From Sphingobacteriia bacterium (GTDB lineage: Bacteria; Bacteroidota; Bacteroidia; Chitinophagales; Chitinophagaceae), in the NCBI GenBank assembly GCA_947452295.1, contig CANGCK010000002.1, forward strand, positions 43,370 to 107,369: a stretch of 64,000 nt of DNA. The letters are read 5' to 3'. Made by a program: the position numbers and the translations under genes. The notes under the pieces were generated by a model. That model had not been told where the DNA came from and did no database searches. It saw only the letters and a list, made by a program, of their open reading frames with translations. Of the stretch, positions 46,687 through 55,103 are shown piece by piece (positions within the stretch are counted from its first letter, which is position 1; the number at the start of each line of letters is the position of its first letter).

Positions 46687-47361
46687 ATGCATAAAGTTGC
46701 GGTAATTACAGCAGGTGGTGCAGGATTAAGAATGGGTAGCAATACCCCAAAACAATTTTTATTGTTGAAAGGTAGGTCAATACTTTGGCATACTATTTCT
46801 GCTTTCATACAAGCTTATGCAGATATTCAATTGATTCTAGTATTGCCTAAAGATTTTATGCAGGAAGGGATTGAGTTAGCAATGAATATGGGAATTGTTC
46901 AGCAAACAACTATTGTTAAGGGTGGACTTACAAGGTTTGAATCAGTAAAGAATGGATTATCGAAAGTAGTTGATCCTGCAATTATTTTTGTACATGATGG
47001 GGTACGTTGTTTAGTAACTTCCGAATTGATTCAACGATGTTTTCAACAGGCAGTAACGCATGGTACTGCAATACCAGCTGTTGCAGCAACAGATAGTATT
47101 CGGTTAGTAGATGGTTATGGTAATCATTTAATAGATCGAAATAGTGTTCGACTGATTCAAACTCCTCAAACATTTCAAAGCAATATAATATTGTCAGCAT
47201 TTAATCAGCCTTATCAAGATACATTTACCGATGAAGCTTCAGTAGTGGAGGCAAATGGAGGTAAAGTGTTTTTGGTAGAAGGTGATTATCAAAACATTAA
47301 AATTACTCGCCCAATTGACTTAATACTTGCCGATCATATACTCGGAGAAAGAGAAGGTTAA
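46687..47361 (+). CDS. ispD: 2-C-methyl-D-erythritol 4-phosphate cytidylyltransferase
   Basis: 224 aa from ATG 46687; nine codons upstream from a TTG are not family-like. VITAGGAGLRMGSNTPKQFL is the CTP-binding loop, VHDGVRCLV and RNSVRLIQTPQTF are canonical. Third step of the non-mevalonate isoprenoid pathway. The stop overlaps the stop of the convergent oxidoreductase in a shared TTAA. Confidence 0.93.
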   Translation: MHKVAVITAGGAGLRMGSNTPKQFLLLKGRSILWHTISAFIQAYADIQLILVLPKDFMQEGIELAMNMGIVQQTTIVKGGLTRFESVKNGLSKVVDPAIIFVHDGVRCLVTSELIQRCFQQAVTHGTAIPAVAATDSIRLVDGYGNHLIDRNSVRLIQTPQTFQSNIILSAFNQPYQDTFTDEASVVEANGGKVFLVEGDYQNIKITRPIDLILADHILGEREG

Positions 47362-48332
47362 TTTAAGATACCTGTATTGTTTATTTTTTCTAAAATTTTA
47401 TGTGCAACCTCCATAGCTAAAAAACCGTCAATTTCACTAACCACTGTTGTTTTATTGTGAATAATTGCATCAACAAATGATTCTAACTCAAGTTTAATTG
47501 CATTGACTGGTTCAATAATTGGGGTGTTAATTGCAATAGATTTTTTACCATTTGTGGTATCAATATCAAAAGAGAAAGCGTTTACATCATCTTCTTGCTT
47601 TAGTTTGATGATTTCCGTTTTCTTTTCAAGGAAGTCGATACCGATATATGCATCTTTTTGAAATAGGCGCATTTTTCTCATTTTTTTCATACTGATGCGA
47701 CTGCTGGTTAAATTAGCAACGCAACCGTTGTTAAATTCTATTCGAACATTGGCAATATCAGGGGTATCTGTTAATACAGCTACTCCACTGGCTGCAATAT
47801 TTTTAACATCACTTTTTACGATGCTTAAAATAATATCAATATCATGAATCATTAAATCGAGAATAACGCTCACTTCAGTCCCTCTTGGGTTAAATTGAGC
47901 TAATCTGTGTACTTCAATGAACATGGGGTTCATTGGAATATCTTTTACTGCAAGAAAAGCAGGATTGAATCTTTCAACATGACCAACTTGCACTTTTACA
48001 TTGGCTTCTCTCACTAAATTCATGATATCTCTGCCTTCTTGTATAGTATTGGTAATTGGTTTTTCAACAAATACGTGCTTTCCTTTGCGGATAGCTTGCA
48101 TACAAATGGAATAGTGGTGATTAGTGGGGGTAATAACATCAATTATATCGCATGCGTCTATTAGCTTTTCCTCATCCATATAGCGCTTTAGGCCATATTT
48201 TTCAGTTACTTCCTTTGCATTATCATTATTAGGATCAAAGAAACCTACCAATTTAATGCCTTCAATTTCTTGCCAGTTATTCAGGTGAAATTTCCCCAAG
48301 TGCCCTACTCCAAAAACGCCTACTTTAAGCAT
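47358..48332 (-). CDS. Gfo/Idh/MocA family oxidoreductase
   Basis: 324 aa from ATG 48332. N-terminal Rossmann GVFGVGHLGKFH, then GKHVFVEKPIT (catalytic Lys in EKP) and the C-terminal alpha/beta domain with DLMIHDIDIIL. These enzymes oxidise sugars or sugar-linked compounds with NAD(P). The HDIDIIL form occurs in WbpB-like sugar dehydrogenases, so a role in nucleotide-sugar chemistry is possible but unproved. Single gene. Confidence 0.88.
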   Translation of the reverse strand: MLKVGVFGVGHLGKFHLNNWQEIEGIKLVGFFDPNNDNAKEVTEKYGLKRYMDEEKLIDACDIIDVITPTNHHYSICMQAIRKGKHVFVEKPITNTIQEGRDIMNLVREANVKVQVGHVERFNPAFLAVKDIPMNPMFIEVHRLAQFNPRGTEVSVILDLMIHDIDIILSIVKSDVKNIAASGVAVLTDTPDIANVRIEFNNGCVANLTSSRISMKKMRKMRLFQKDAYIGIDFLEKKTEIIKLKQEDDVNAFSFDIDTTNGKKSIAINTPIIEPVNAIKLELESFVDAIIHNKTTVVSEIDGFLAMEVAHKILEKINNTGILN

Positions 48333-48584
48333 AGTCAATATATTAATCGGGTAAAGATAAATAAATCAGTGGTCGATTGGATTGAATATTTGTTCACCAA
48401 ATTTCATCATTAAAATAGGTAGATAAAGACTTCAACTTTAATAAGTGTGAATAAAATGATTTTCATGCAATGCAATTTTAATAAATATTAATAAAAAATA
48501 ATATATAATAAAAATAAGGGACATATATTTTTTCTATTAACATGAATGAATTATATTTAATTAAATTCGGATAACTAAAACTAT

Positions 48585-51122
48585 ATGCTGCTCATTTTTT
48601 GTAAAGTTCAACGCTTTATATTATTATTATTATTATTAATTGGGAGTTTTAGTAATTCTCTTAAAGCCCAAAATAGTGGTACTATTAAGGGCAAAGTGTT
48701 TGATGAGTTTACAAAAGAATTAGTGCCATTTGCCAGTATTCAATGGAGAAAAGCTGGGTGGGGAACCACCACAGATAGTGCTGGTGCTTTTATATTGCGA
48801 AAGTCTAACTTTGACATAGATACCCTAATTATTTACTATGTTGGTTTTGAGCCTTATTCGTATCCATTTTCTAGCAATAGTGAAACTGGTTTAATTACAC
48901 TGATGTTGTCTAAGCTAAAGGTAAATGAAGGGGTGATGGTGAAGACAAAATTTAATAAGGGTTTACGTTGGTGGAAAAATATTGTATCCCATAAAATAGA
49001 AAATAACCCATATAAATATCAACAATATGCTTGTGAATTATACAATAAATTAGAGCTAGACATAAACAATGTTACTAGGGAGAGTTTCCAGCATATAAAA
49101 ATTTTAAAACCATTTTCCTTTTTATTAGATAATATAGATAGTGTAACAGAGCAGCGACCATTTTTACCTGTTTTCATGACAGAGTCGTTATCGAATTATT
49201 ATTATAGTAGTGATCCAACTAAAATTAGAGAAGAAATTAAAGCTGCACAGATGCATGGCATTAAAAATGAAACGATCATGCAATTTGTTGGAGGGATTAA
49301 TCAAAAAGTAAACATGTATCAAGATTACATGAAACTTTTTGGTAAAGAGTTTATTAGTCCAATTAGTAGTGTTGCAGATAAATATTATTATTTTAAAGGT
49401 GCTGATACGCAGTTGATTAATGGAGATAAATATTTTCATTTATTATTTAAGCCATTACGAGAAGGAGAAAATACTTTTCAGGGAGATTGTTGGATACATT
49501 CTACTAACTGGGCTATTCAAAAAATCACACTCAATTTATCTGCTACTGCTGATATAAATTTTGTGAATAGACTTAGTATAGTTCAAGAATTTGGGCCAAT
49601 GGAAAATGGTCAGTGGATTTTTCGTAAAGACAAAATGGTAATGGATTTGTCGCCATTTAAAAAAGACAAGCTTACATTTATAGTTCGGAAAACAGCTGCA
49701 TATAATTCTGTTAGGACAAATACGGAAGAGGTAGAACATGCCATTTTACTTAATAAAAAAGATGAAGAAGTTTTTGTTGTAGACAGTGCAAAAGAAAGGG
49801 GAAAAGTTTATTGGGATATTAATCGACCAGAACCTTTGAATGCCAATGAGCAAAAAGTTTTTAAAATGATTGATACGCTTAAAACTGTTCCAATTTTTAA
49901 AAAATATATGCGTAATGTAGAATTTATTGTAGATGGCTATCGCAAAATGGGTAAAGTAGAGATTGGTCCGTGGTTTAAGTGGTTTAGTGGAAATAAGTTA
50001 GAGGGATTGAGATTGAGATTTGATCTTGGCACAACAGAAAAATTCAGTAAATATTTGCGTTTGAATGGTTATTTGGCTTATGGTGTGAAAGATCATCAAT
50101 TTAAACACAAGCTAGCAGTTAATTACAAAATACCTAGTCATAAAGGGTTGGTGGTTCAAGCCTCCTACATCAACGACTTTGATAATGGACGAGTAAGATT
50201 TAATGAAGAAGATGTTACAATTGATAATATGTTTAGCCAGCTTATTCGAAGGCCTAACATTCCTCAAAAGTTTTTAGGATTAAAGGAATGGAAGGGCGCA
50301 ATAATTAAAGACTGGGAATCGGGATTAAGTTCTACCATCAGTATAACTCGAACAGATTATGAAACTTATTCACCATTACCGTCACACACACATTTTAAGC
50401 ATGGATCTTTCGCTCCATTAATCAATACAGATTTGATGCTGCGGTTTAGATACGCACCTGGTGAGCGAAAAATAATTACTAATCGAAAAACAATTCGATT
50501 GAAGAGTAATGCACCTGTTTACGATCTACGGCTATCAAAAGGATTAGAAGGATCATTAGGGGGCGAATACGATTACCATAAAATTCATGTAGGTGTTTCA
50601 CATCAATTTAGAATTCCACAGTGGGGAAAAGTTACCTACAATGCCTATGCGGGAAAAGTTTTTGGAGATAGTCTACCATTTATGTTACTAGAATTACATC
50701 CAGGGAATGAAGTGTATATGTATAATAAAAATGGATTTAATTTAATGAATCGGTTTGAATATTTTAGTGACAAATATGTTGGGTTTCAATTCGAACATAG
50801 TATAGAAAAGAAGCTGCTAAATATCCTTCCTTTCATGCGGAAAAGTAAAATGAGGCAATTTTTTACATTGAAAGGGGTTTGGGGAGAGATGTCGAATGCT
50901 AACAAAAAAATCAATAAAACAGAATTAGGTAGTTATCAACTACGTTCATTAATGTCGCATACCTATTTTGAGTACGGTACCGGATTTGATAATATATTTG
51001 GATTTTTCAGGATTGATTTTTTATGGCGTAAAGCGCCACCATTGCCGTTGGGTATGTCAAGTTCAAAAATACAGCCATCACAAAATTTCGGAGTATTTGG
51101 AAGTGTTCGGTTTCAATTTTAA
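48585..51122 (+). CDS. DUF5686 outer-membrane protein with N-terminal carboxypeptidase-regulatory-like domain
   Basis: 845 aa. Signal peptide (about 1-28), then a CarboxypepD_reg-like beta-sandwich (about 33-115; GTIKGKVFDEFTKELVPFAS), then the DUF5686 region with many aromatic-rich beta strands, ending in the aromatic SVRFQF typical for outer-membrane barrels. The family is Bacteroidota-specific; function is not established. The upstream 252 bases are very AT-rich with no clear promoter box. The response regulator gene follows after 167 bases. Confidence 0.88.
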   Translation: MLLIFCKVQRFILLLLLLIGSFSNSLKAQNSGTIKGKVFDEFTKELVPFASIQWRKAGWGTTTDSAGAFILRKSNFDIDTLIIYYVGFEPYSYPFSSNSETGLITLMLSKLKVNEGVMVKTKFNKGLRWWKNIVSHKIENNPYKYQQYACELYNKLELDINNVTRESFQHIKILKPFSFLLDNIDSVTEQRPFLPVFMTESLSNYYYSSDPTKIREEIKAAQMHGIKNETIMQFVGGINQKVNMYQDYMKLFGKEFISPISSVADKYYYFKGADTQLINGDKYFHLLFKPLREGENTFQGDCWIHSTNWAIQKITLNLSATADINFVNRLSIVQEFGPMENGQWIFRKDKMVMDLSPFKKDKLTFIVRKTAAYNSVRTNTEEVEHAILLNKKDEEVFVVDSAKERGKVYWDINRPEPLNANEQKVFKMIDTLKTVPIFKKYMRNVEFIVDGYRKMGKVEIGPWFKWFSGNKLEGLRLRFDLGTTEKFSKYLRLNGYLAYGVKDHQFKHKLAVNYKIPSHKGLVVQASYINDFDNGRVRFNEEDVTIDNMFSQLIRRPNIPQKFLGLKEWKGAIIKDWESGLSSTISITRTDYETYSPLPSHTHFKHGSFAPLINTDLMLRFRYAPGERKIITNRKTIRLKSNAPVYDLRLSKGLEGSLGGEYDYHKIHVGVSHQFRIPQWGKVTYNAYAGKVFGDSLPFMLLELHPGNEVYMYNKNGFNLMNRFEYFSDKYVGFQFEHSIEKKLLNILPFMRKSKMRQFFTLKGVWGEMSNANKKINKTELGSYQLRSLMSHTYFEYGTGFDNIFGFFRIDFLWRKAPPLPLGMSSSKIQPSQNFGVFGSVRFQF

Positions 51123-51289
51123 AAAAAGATATCATGCAATTTTCTAAGAAATTTTGGCGTAAAGATGAAATAATATCAGAAAATCTAGAAAAATTTACTA
51201 CTATATAGTATTTTAAAGATATTTTTTAAATAAGGGTGGCAGATATTAAAATATTTTATTAATTTTAATATGTATAATATTAATGCAAA

Positions 51290-51922
51290 ATGCGAATTAT
51301 CATAGCAGATGACCATAGTTTAATTCTTGAAGGGATCAATAAAATTTTACTAGATGTATTTCCATTTGCAGAAATTGAAAGTGTTGGAGATGCTGATGAA
51401 TTATATAAGAAAGCTGTAATGGACAGTTGGGACATCATTATTACAGATTTGAGTATGCCAGGTTCTAGTGTTATTGATATTATTAAACAAATTAAAATCA
51501 ATGCCCCTCAAATTCCCATTCTTGTGCTTAGTATGCATGCCGCCGAACATTATGCGGTTAGATGTATAAGAGCTGGTGCAGCAGGATTTTTAACTAAAGA
51601 GTCCTCATCATATGAATTAATTACTGCAGTTCAGCAAATTCTTAATGGGAGAAAATATTTTACCAACAGCGTTGCAGAAATGCTGGCAGGTACTATTGAT
51701 AATGGTGATACTGGATTGCCACATGAAAATCTTTCTGATAGAGAATTTGAAGTTATGAAATTGATTTCAGAGGGGAAATCGGTCTCAGAAGTAAGCGAAA
51801 TATTGCATTTGAACATTAATACTGTAAGTACTTATAGGGCAAGAATATTAGAGAAGATGAATTTTAAAAACAATACCGAATTGATTAAATATTCGTTAGA
51901 ACACAAGCTGATTTTTTTGTAG
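51290..51922 (+). CDS. NarL/FixJ-type response regulator
   Basis: 210 aa. Receiver domain (1-120) with the acidic pair D7/D8, phospho-acceptor D53 in IITDLSMPGSS and K in FLTKESS; then a LuxR-type helix-turn-helix (about 145-205) with LSDREFEVMKLISEGKSVSEV. It should activate or repress genes after phosphorylation. No histidine kinase gene is next to it, so its sensor is unknown. Confidence 0.94.
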   Translation: MRIIIADDHSLILEGINKILLDVFPFAEIESVGDADELYKKAVMDSWDIIITDLSMPGSSVIDIIKQIKINAPQIPILVLSMHAAEHYAVRCIRAGAAGFLTKESSSYELITAVQQILNGRKYFTNSVAEMLAGTIDNGDTGLPHENLSDREFEVMKLISEGKSVSEVSEILHLNINTVSTYRARILEKMNFKNNTELIKYSLEHKLIFL

Positions 51923-51977
51923 TGCTATAACTACAAAAATGTCGATCAATTACGTGAAAATAGGGCTTGTTAACTAC

Positions 51978-52007
51978 TTGTTAACAAAATTCATTAAGTT
52001 AACTTTG
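51978..52007 (+). promoter_or_regulatory. Orphan promoter (no ORF downstream)
   Basis: TTG (51978-51980), 19-base spacer, TAACTTTG (52000-52007). It is followed on the same strand by a terminator at 52087-52116, with no start codon between; the next gene is convergent. Confidence 0.65.
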
Positions 52008-52011
52008 TGTA

Positions 52012-52116
52012 ACAATACGGTAGTCAATTACTGAATTTTAATATCTAATATCCCTCCAATTTAAACCATTGTAGTAAATAACTACTGGCTTTGCAATATT
52101 TGCAAAGCCTTTTTTT
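52012..52116 (+). ncRNA. Candidate small RNA, about 105 nt
   Basis: Predicted from a consensus-spaced promoter and an intrinsic terminator that bracket about 105 bases with no ATG or GTG; the only TTG meets TAG at once. It holds a stem GTAGT/ACTAC (52071-52085, loop AAATA) directly before the terminator stem, and an unpaired AU-rich 5' half with CCCTCC (52052-52057). I recognise no known RNA family. The ends are estimates. Confidence 0.42.
52087..52116 (+). terminator. Intrinsic terminator of the candidate small RNA
   Basis: GGCTTTGCAA/TTGCAAAGCC (52087-52096 with 52100-52109), three-base loop, followed by seven Ts. It works only on the plus strand. It is 165 bases from the end of the response regulator gene. 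Confidence 0.88.
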
Positions 52117-52142
52117 GTGTTTATCGAATAGTTAAGTATGAT

Positions 52143-53063
52143 TTACCCTTTTCTATTTTTCCAACCAATTAATAGAACACCTATGATAACTAATAAGGTT
52201 CCTGCTATTTGCATGGGTATTATTTTTTCTCCTAAAAAATAATGTGCTTGAATTATGGTAGAAACAGGACCGATGCTTGTAATGATCGAAACATTGTTGG
52301 TGCCTATTTTTTTCATTCCAAAGCTCAATAAAAAGGAGGGTAGTACGGTTGCAATAGTACCCAGCGCCAGCGCATATACAATCAGCTTTTGGCTAATTAA
52401 AATTGTGCTAAAATGCTGGGTGGCTATGAAGTGCGAAAAAATGCCTACAGTTGCTGCCAGCATGGCAAAGGCTGTATACCTTGTTGCGCCAGCTTTTTCA
52501 ACTAATTTTCCGGTTCCAACCAAATAAAATGAATAAGTAATTGCACATAAAAAAATCATCAAAGTGCCAAAATAAAATTGAGGGCCAATGCTTGCTGTCT
52601 GCACTTCAGAAAAATAGGCAACACCAATACCTATGTAAGTAAGTATTAGTGCTGCCAACTGGGTTTGTGATAATTTACTTTTAAATAAATAGGTATTGAT
52701 TAACACTGCGAAAGTTGGGTATAAAAAAAGGATTAATCTTTCTAGCCCAGCCGAAACGTATTGAAGACCAATAAAATCAAATAAGCTACTAAGATAATAA
52801 CCCATTATGCCCATGCTTATTATACCTAACCAATATTTGGTAGATAATGGTTGTGCAATTGTTCTCTTTTGTGAGAACCATGCAGCAACTATGTAAAAGG
52901 GCAGTGCAACCAACATTCTTAATGTTAATAATGTAACTGCATCTACGCCAGTTCTATTAAAAGCCATTTTTACAATAATGGCTTTGGTAGAGAATAAAAT
53001 TGCACCAGTAAGGCTGATGAAAAAACCAATTAGGTATTTAGCGTTTTGGGTTACATCACTCAT
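52143..53063 (-). CDS. EamA (DMT) family transporter
   Basis: 306 aa with about ten membrane helices in two EamA repeats; the second ends with the family pattern GPVSTIIQAHYFLGEKI. DMT proteins export metabolites such as amino acids or nucleotide precursors. The substrate is unknown. It lies seven bases after dapD and is probably co-transcribed with it; export of a lysine-pathway compound is possible but pure inference. Confidence 0.9.
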   Translation of the reverse strand: MSDVTQNAKYLIGFFISLTGAILFSTKAIIVKMAFNRTGVDAVTLLTLRMLVALPFYIVAAWFSQKRTIAQPLSTKYWLGIISMGIMGYYLSSLFDFIGLQYVSAGLERLILFLYPTFAVLINTYLFKSKLSQTQLAALILTYIGIGVAYFSEVQTASIGPQFYFGTLMIFLCAITYSFYLVGTGKLVEKAGATRYTAFAMLAATVGIFSHFIATQHFSTILISQKLIVYALALGTIATVLPSFLLSFGMKKIGTNNVSIITSIGPVSTIIQAHYFLGEKIIPMQIAGTLLVIIGVLLIGWKNRKG

Positions 53064-53069
53064 TTTAAA

Positions 53070-53879
53070 TTAAACGCTTACATTAAAATCTCTAAGCGCA
53101 TCGTTTAAACTGGTTTTTAAATCAGTGCTAGGTTTTCTTTGACCAATTATTAATGCACAACTTACCTGGTATTCACCTGCATTAAATTTTTTAGTATAAC
53201 TACCAGGGATTACTACACTTCTTGCTGGCACCCTACCTTTCATTTCAATAGGTTCTGAGCCGCTTACATCTATAATTTTGGTAGATTGAGTTAATACAAC
53301 ATTCGCACCTAATACAGCTTCTTTTTCTACAATAACGCCTTCTACAACAATACACCTGCTTCCAATAAAGCATCCATCTTCAATAATTACAGGACTAGCT
53401 TGTAAAGGCTCTAATACACCACCAATGCCCACACCTCCGCTTAAATGCACATTTTTTCCTATTTGCGCACAACTTCCTACTGTTGCCCAAGTGTCTACCA
53501 TTGTACCCTCATCAACAAAAGCACCAATATTTACATAGCTGGGCATCAATACCACATTTTTTGCAATATATGCCCCATATCTGGCTGTAGCTGGAGGAAC
53601 AGCTCTTACCCCAAGTTCTTTATAATTGCTTTTTAAAAGCATTTTATCGTAGAATTCAAATGGGGGTGTATTCCAAGTTTGCATTTGTTGGATACCAAAA
53701 TACATTAATATAGCTTGTTTCACCCATTCATTCACTACCCACCCATTTTCAGTAGGTGATGAAACCCTTAAAGTACCTTTATCAACAGATTCGATTACAT
53801 CTTTTACAGCATTAATATATTGCTCTTCTTTAAGCAACGCTCTATTTTCCCAAGCTGTTGCAATCATTTCTTGTATCAT
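53070..53879 (-). CDS. dapD: 2,3,4,5-tetrahydropyridine-2,6-dicarboxylate N-succinyltransferase
   Basis: 269 aa. An N-terminal helical domain (about 1-95), then left-handed beta-helix hexapeptide repeats with NIGAFVDEGTMVDTWATVGS and GGVGIGGVLEPLQA. It succinylates tetrahydrodipicolinate in the succinylase route to meso-diaminopimelate and lysine. A -7-like TATTTTTG lies on the minus strand at 53893-53900. The EamA gene follows. Confidence 0.95.
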   Translation of the reverse strand: MIQEMIATAWENRALLKEEQYINAVKDVIESVDKGTLRVSSPTENGWVVNEWVKQAILMYFGIQQMQTWNTPPFEFYDKMLLKSNYKELGVRAVPPATARYGAYIAKNVVLMPSYVNIGAFVDEGTMVDTWATVGSCAQIGKNVHLSGGVGIGGVLEPLQASPVIIEDGCFIGSRCIVVEGVIVEKEAVLGANVVLTQSTKIIDVSGSEPIEMKGRVPARSVVIPGSYTKKFNAGEYQVSCALIIGQRKPSTDLKTSLNDALRDFNVSV

Positions 53880-54073
53880 TTTTTCTTTTTTGCAAAAATA
53901 CAGTTTAGAATTTGCTTAATTACCCTAATTATTCCCACAATTTATTAGATAATAATGTAAAATATATATAATATATACGATTAAAATCGGCGTCAATATT
54001 TTGTTGAAATAGTGAATTAAGCATATTCAATTGTGCAAAGAACTTGTATATGTATAAAATACTTTTACTGTTG

Positions 54074-54081
54074 TAGCTTTG
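54074..54081 (+). promoter_or_regulatory. -7 box directly before the GT9 gene
   Basis: TAGCTTTG; only four bases separate it from the ATG at 54086. The nearest TTG is 27 bases upstream, beyond the usual spacing, so support is partial. If used, the message would be leaderless. Confidence 0.35.
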
Positions 54082-54085
54082 CATC

Positions 54086-55084
54086 ATGCGAAGTATATTG
54101 GTAATACAAACAGCTTTTATAGGGGATGTTGTTTTAGCAACTGGCCTATTAGCATCCCTTCACAAGGCCTATCCACAAGCTTCATTGGATATTTTGGTAA
54201 GAAAGGGAAATGAAACTTTATTTGACAATCATCCTTATATCAATAGCGTACTGGTTTGGAATAAAAAACAGCATAAATACCGCCATTTATTTTCCTTGTT
54301 GCATCAGATTAGAAAATCTAGGTATTCGCTGGTATTGAATTTACAGCGTTTTGCCGCAACTGGTTTTTTAACTGCTTTTTCTGGATCGGAACAAACTATT
54401 GGTTTCAACAAAAATCCTTTTCATTTATTTTTTACTACTTCGGTAAAGCACTTGATAGAAACTGAAGGAACAGGCGGTCATGAAGTTGATAGGAATCATT
54501 TATTGCTGCAATCGTTATGTACTTTGCCAGTAGGAAAGCCTGTTTTATACCCATCTGATTCCGACGAGCATTTTGTAGCAAAATGGAAAAGTGAGCAATA
54601 CATATGCATAGCACCTACTTCTGTTTGGTATACTAAACAATTTGCTGAAAACAAGTGGGTCGACTTTATCAATAAAGTACCTAATCATATAAGGATTTAT
54701 TTATTGGGAGCCCCTAGTGATGTTGAAGTTTGTCATCGGATTATTACTAATAGTAATAGTTCTCAATGTGAAATTTTGGCTGGCAAATTAAATTTCTTGC
54801 AATCAGCCGCATTAATGCGGAACGCAATGATGAATTATGTGAATGATTCGGCTCCCATGCATTTTTGTTCTGCAGTAGATGCACCTGTAACAGCCATTTA
54901 TTGTTCAACTATACCTGCATTTGGTTTTGGTCCACTTTCTACTAAATCATTTGTTATAGAAACACCAGAAAAACTTGTTTGCAGGCCATGTGGATTGCAT
55001 GGTAAAAAAGATTGCCCACTAAAGCATTTTAATTGTGCGCAAACCATACAGATTAGCCAATTAATTGATACACTGCCACTTTAA
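54086..55084 (+). CDS. Glycosyltransferase family 9 (ADP-heptose:LPS heptosyltransferase-like)
   Basis: 332 aa, GT-B fold. The start SILVIQTAFIGDVVLATGLLASL is the GT9 N-terminal signature and leaves no room for a later start codon. The C-terminal donor region has NDSAPMHFCSAVDAPVTAIY, and the tail has a Cys-rich CRPCGLHGKKDCPLKHFNC. It would add heptose to the inner LPS core and so link to rfaE1 and waaA in this window. The exact position in the core is unknown. Confidence 0.9.
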   Translation: MRSILVIQTAFIGDVVLATGLLASLHKAYPQASLDILVRKGNETLFDNHPYINSVLVWNKKQHKYRHLFSLLHQIRKSRYSLVLNLQRFAATGFLTAFSGSEQTIGFNKNPFHLFFTTSVKHLIETEGTGGHEVDRNHLLLQSLCTLPVGKPVLYPSDSDEHFVAKWKSEQYICIAPTSVWYTKQFAENKWVDFINKVPNHIRIYLLGAPSDVEVCHRIITNSNSSQCEILAGKLNFLQSAALMRNAMMNYVNDSAPMHFCSAVDAPVTAIYCSTIPAFGFGPLSTKSFVIETPEKLVCRPCGLHGKKDCPLKHFNCAQTIQISQLIDTLPL

Positions 55085-55098
55085 TAACTATACATTTG
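55065..55098 (+). promoter_or_regulatory. Promoter of the CCA-type enzyme, next to its ATG
   Basis: TTG (55065-55067), 23-base spacer, TACATTTG (55091-55098). The ATG at 55104 is six bases after the -7 box, so the transcript should begin at or very near the start codon. Confidence 0.5.
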
Positions 55099-55103
55099 CA
55101 GGA

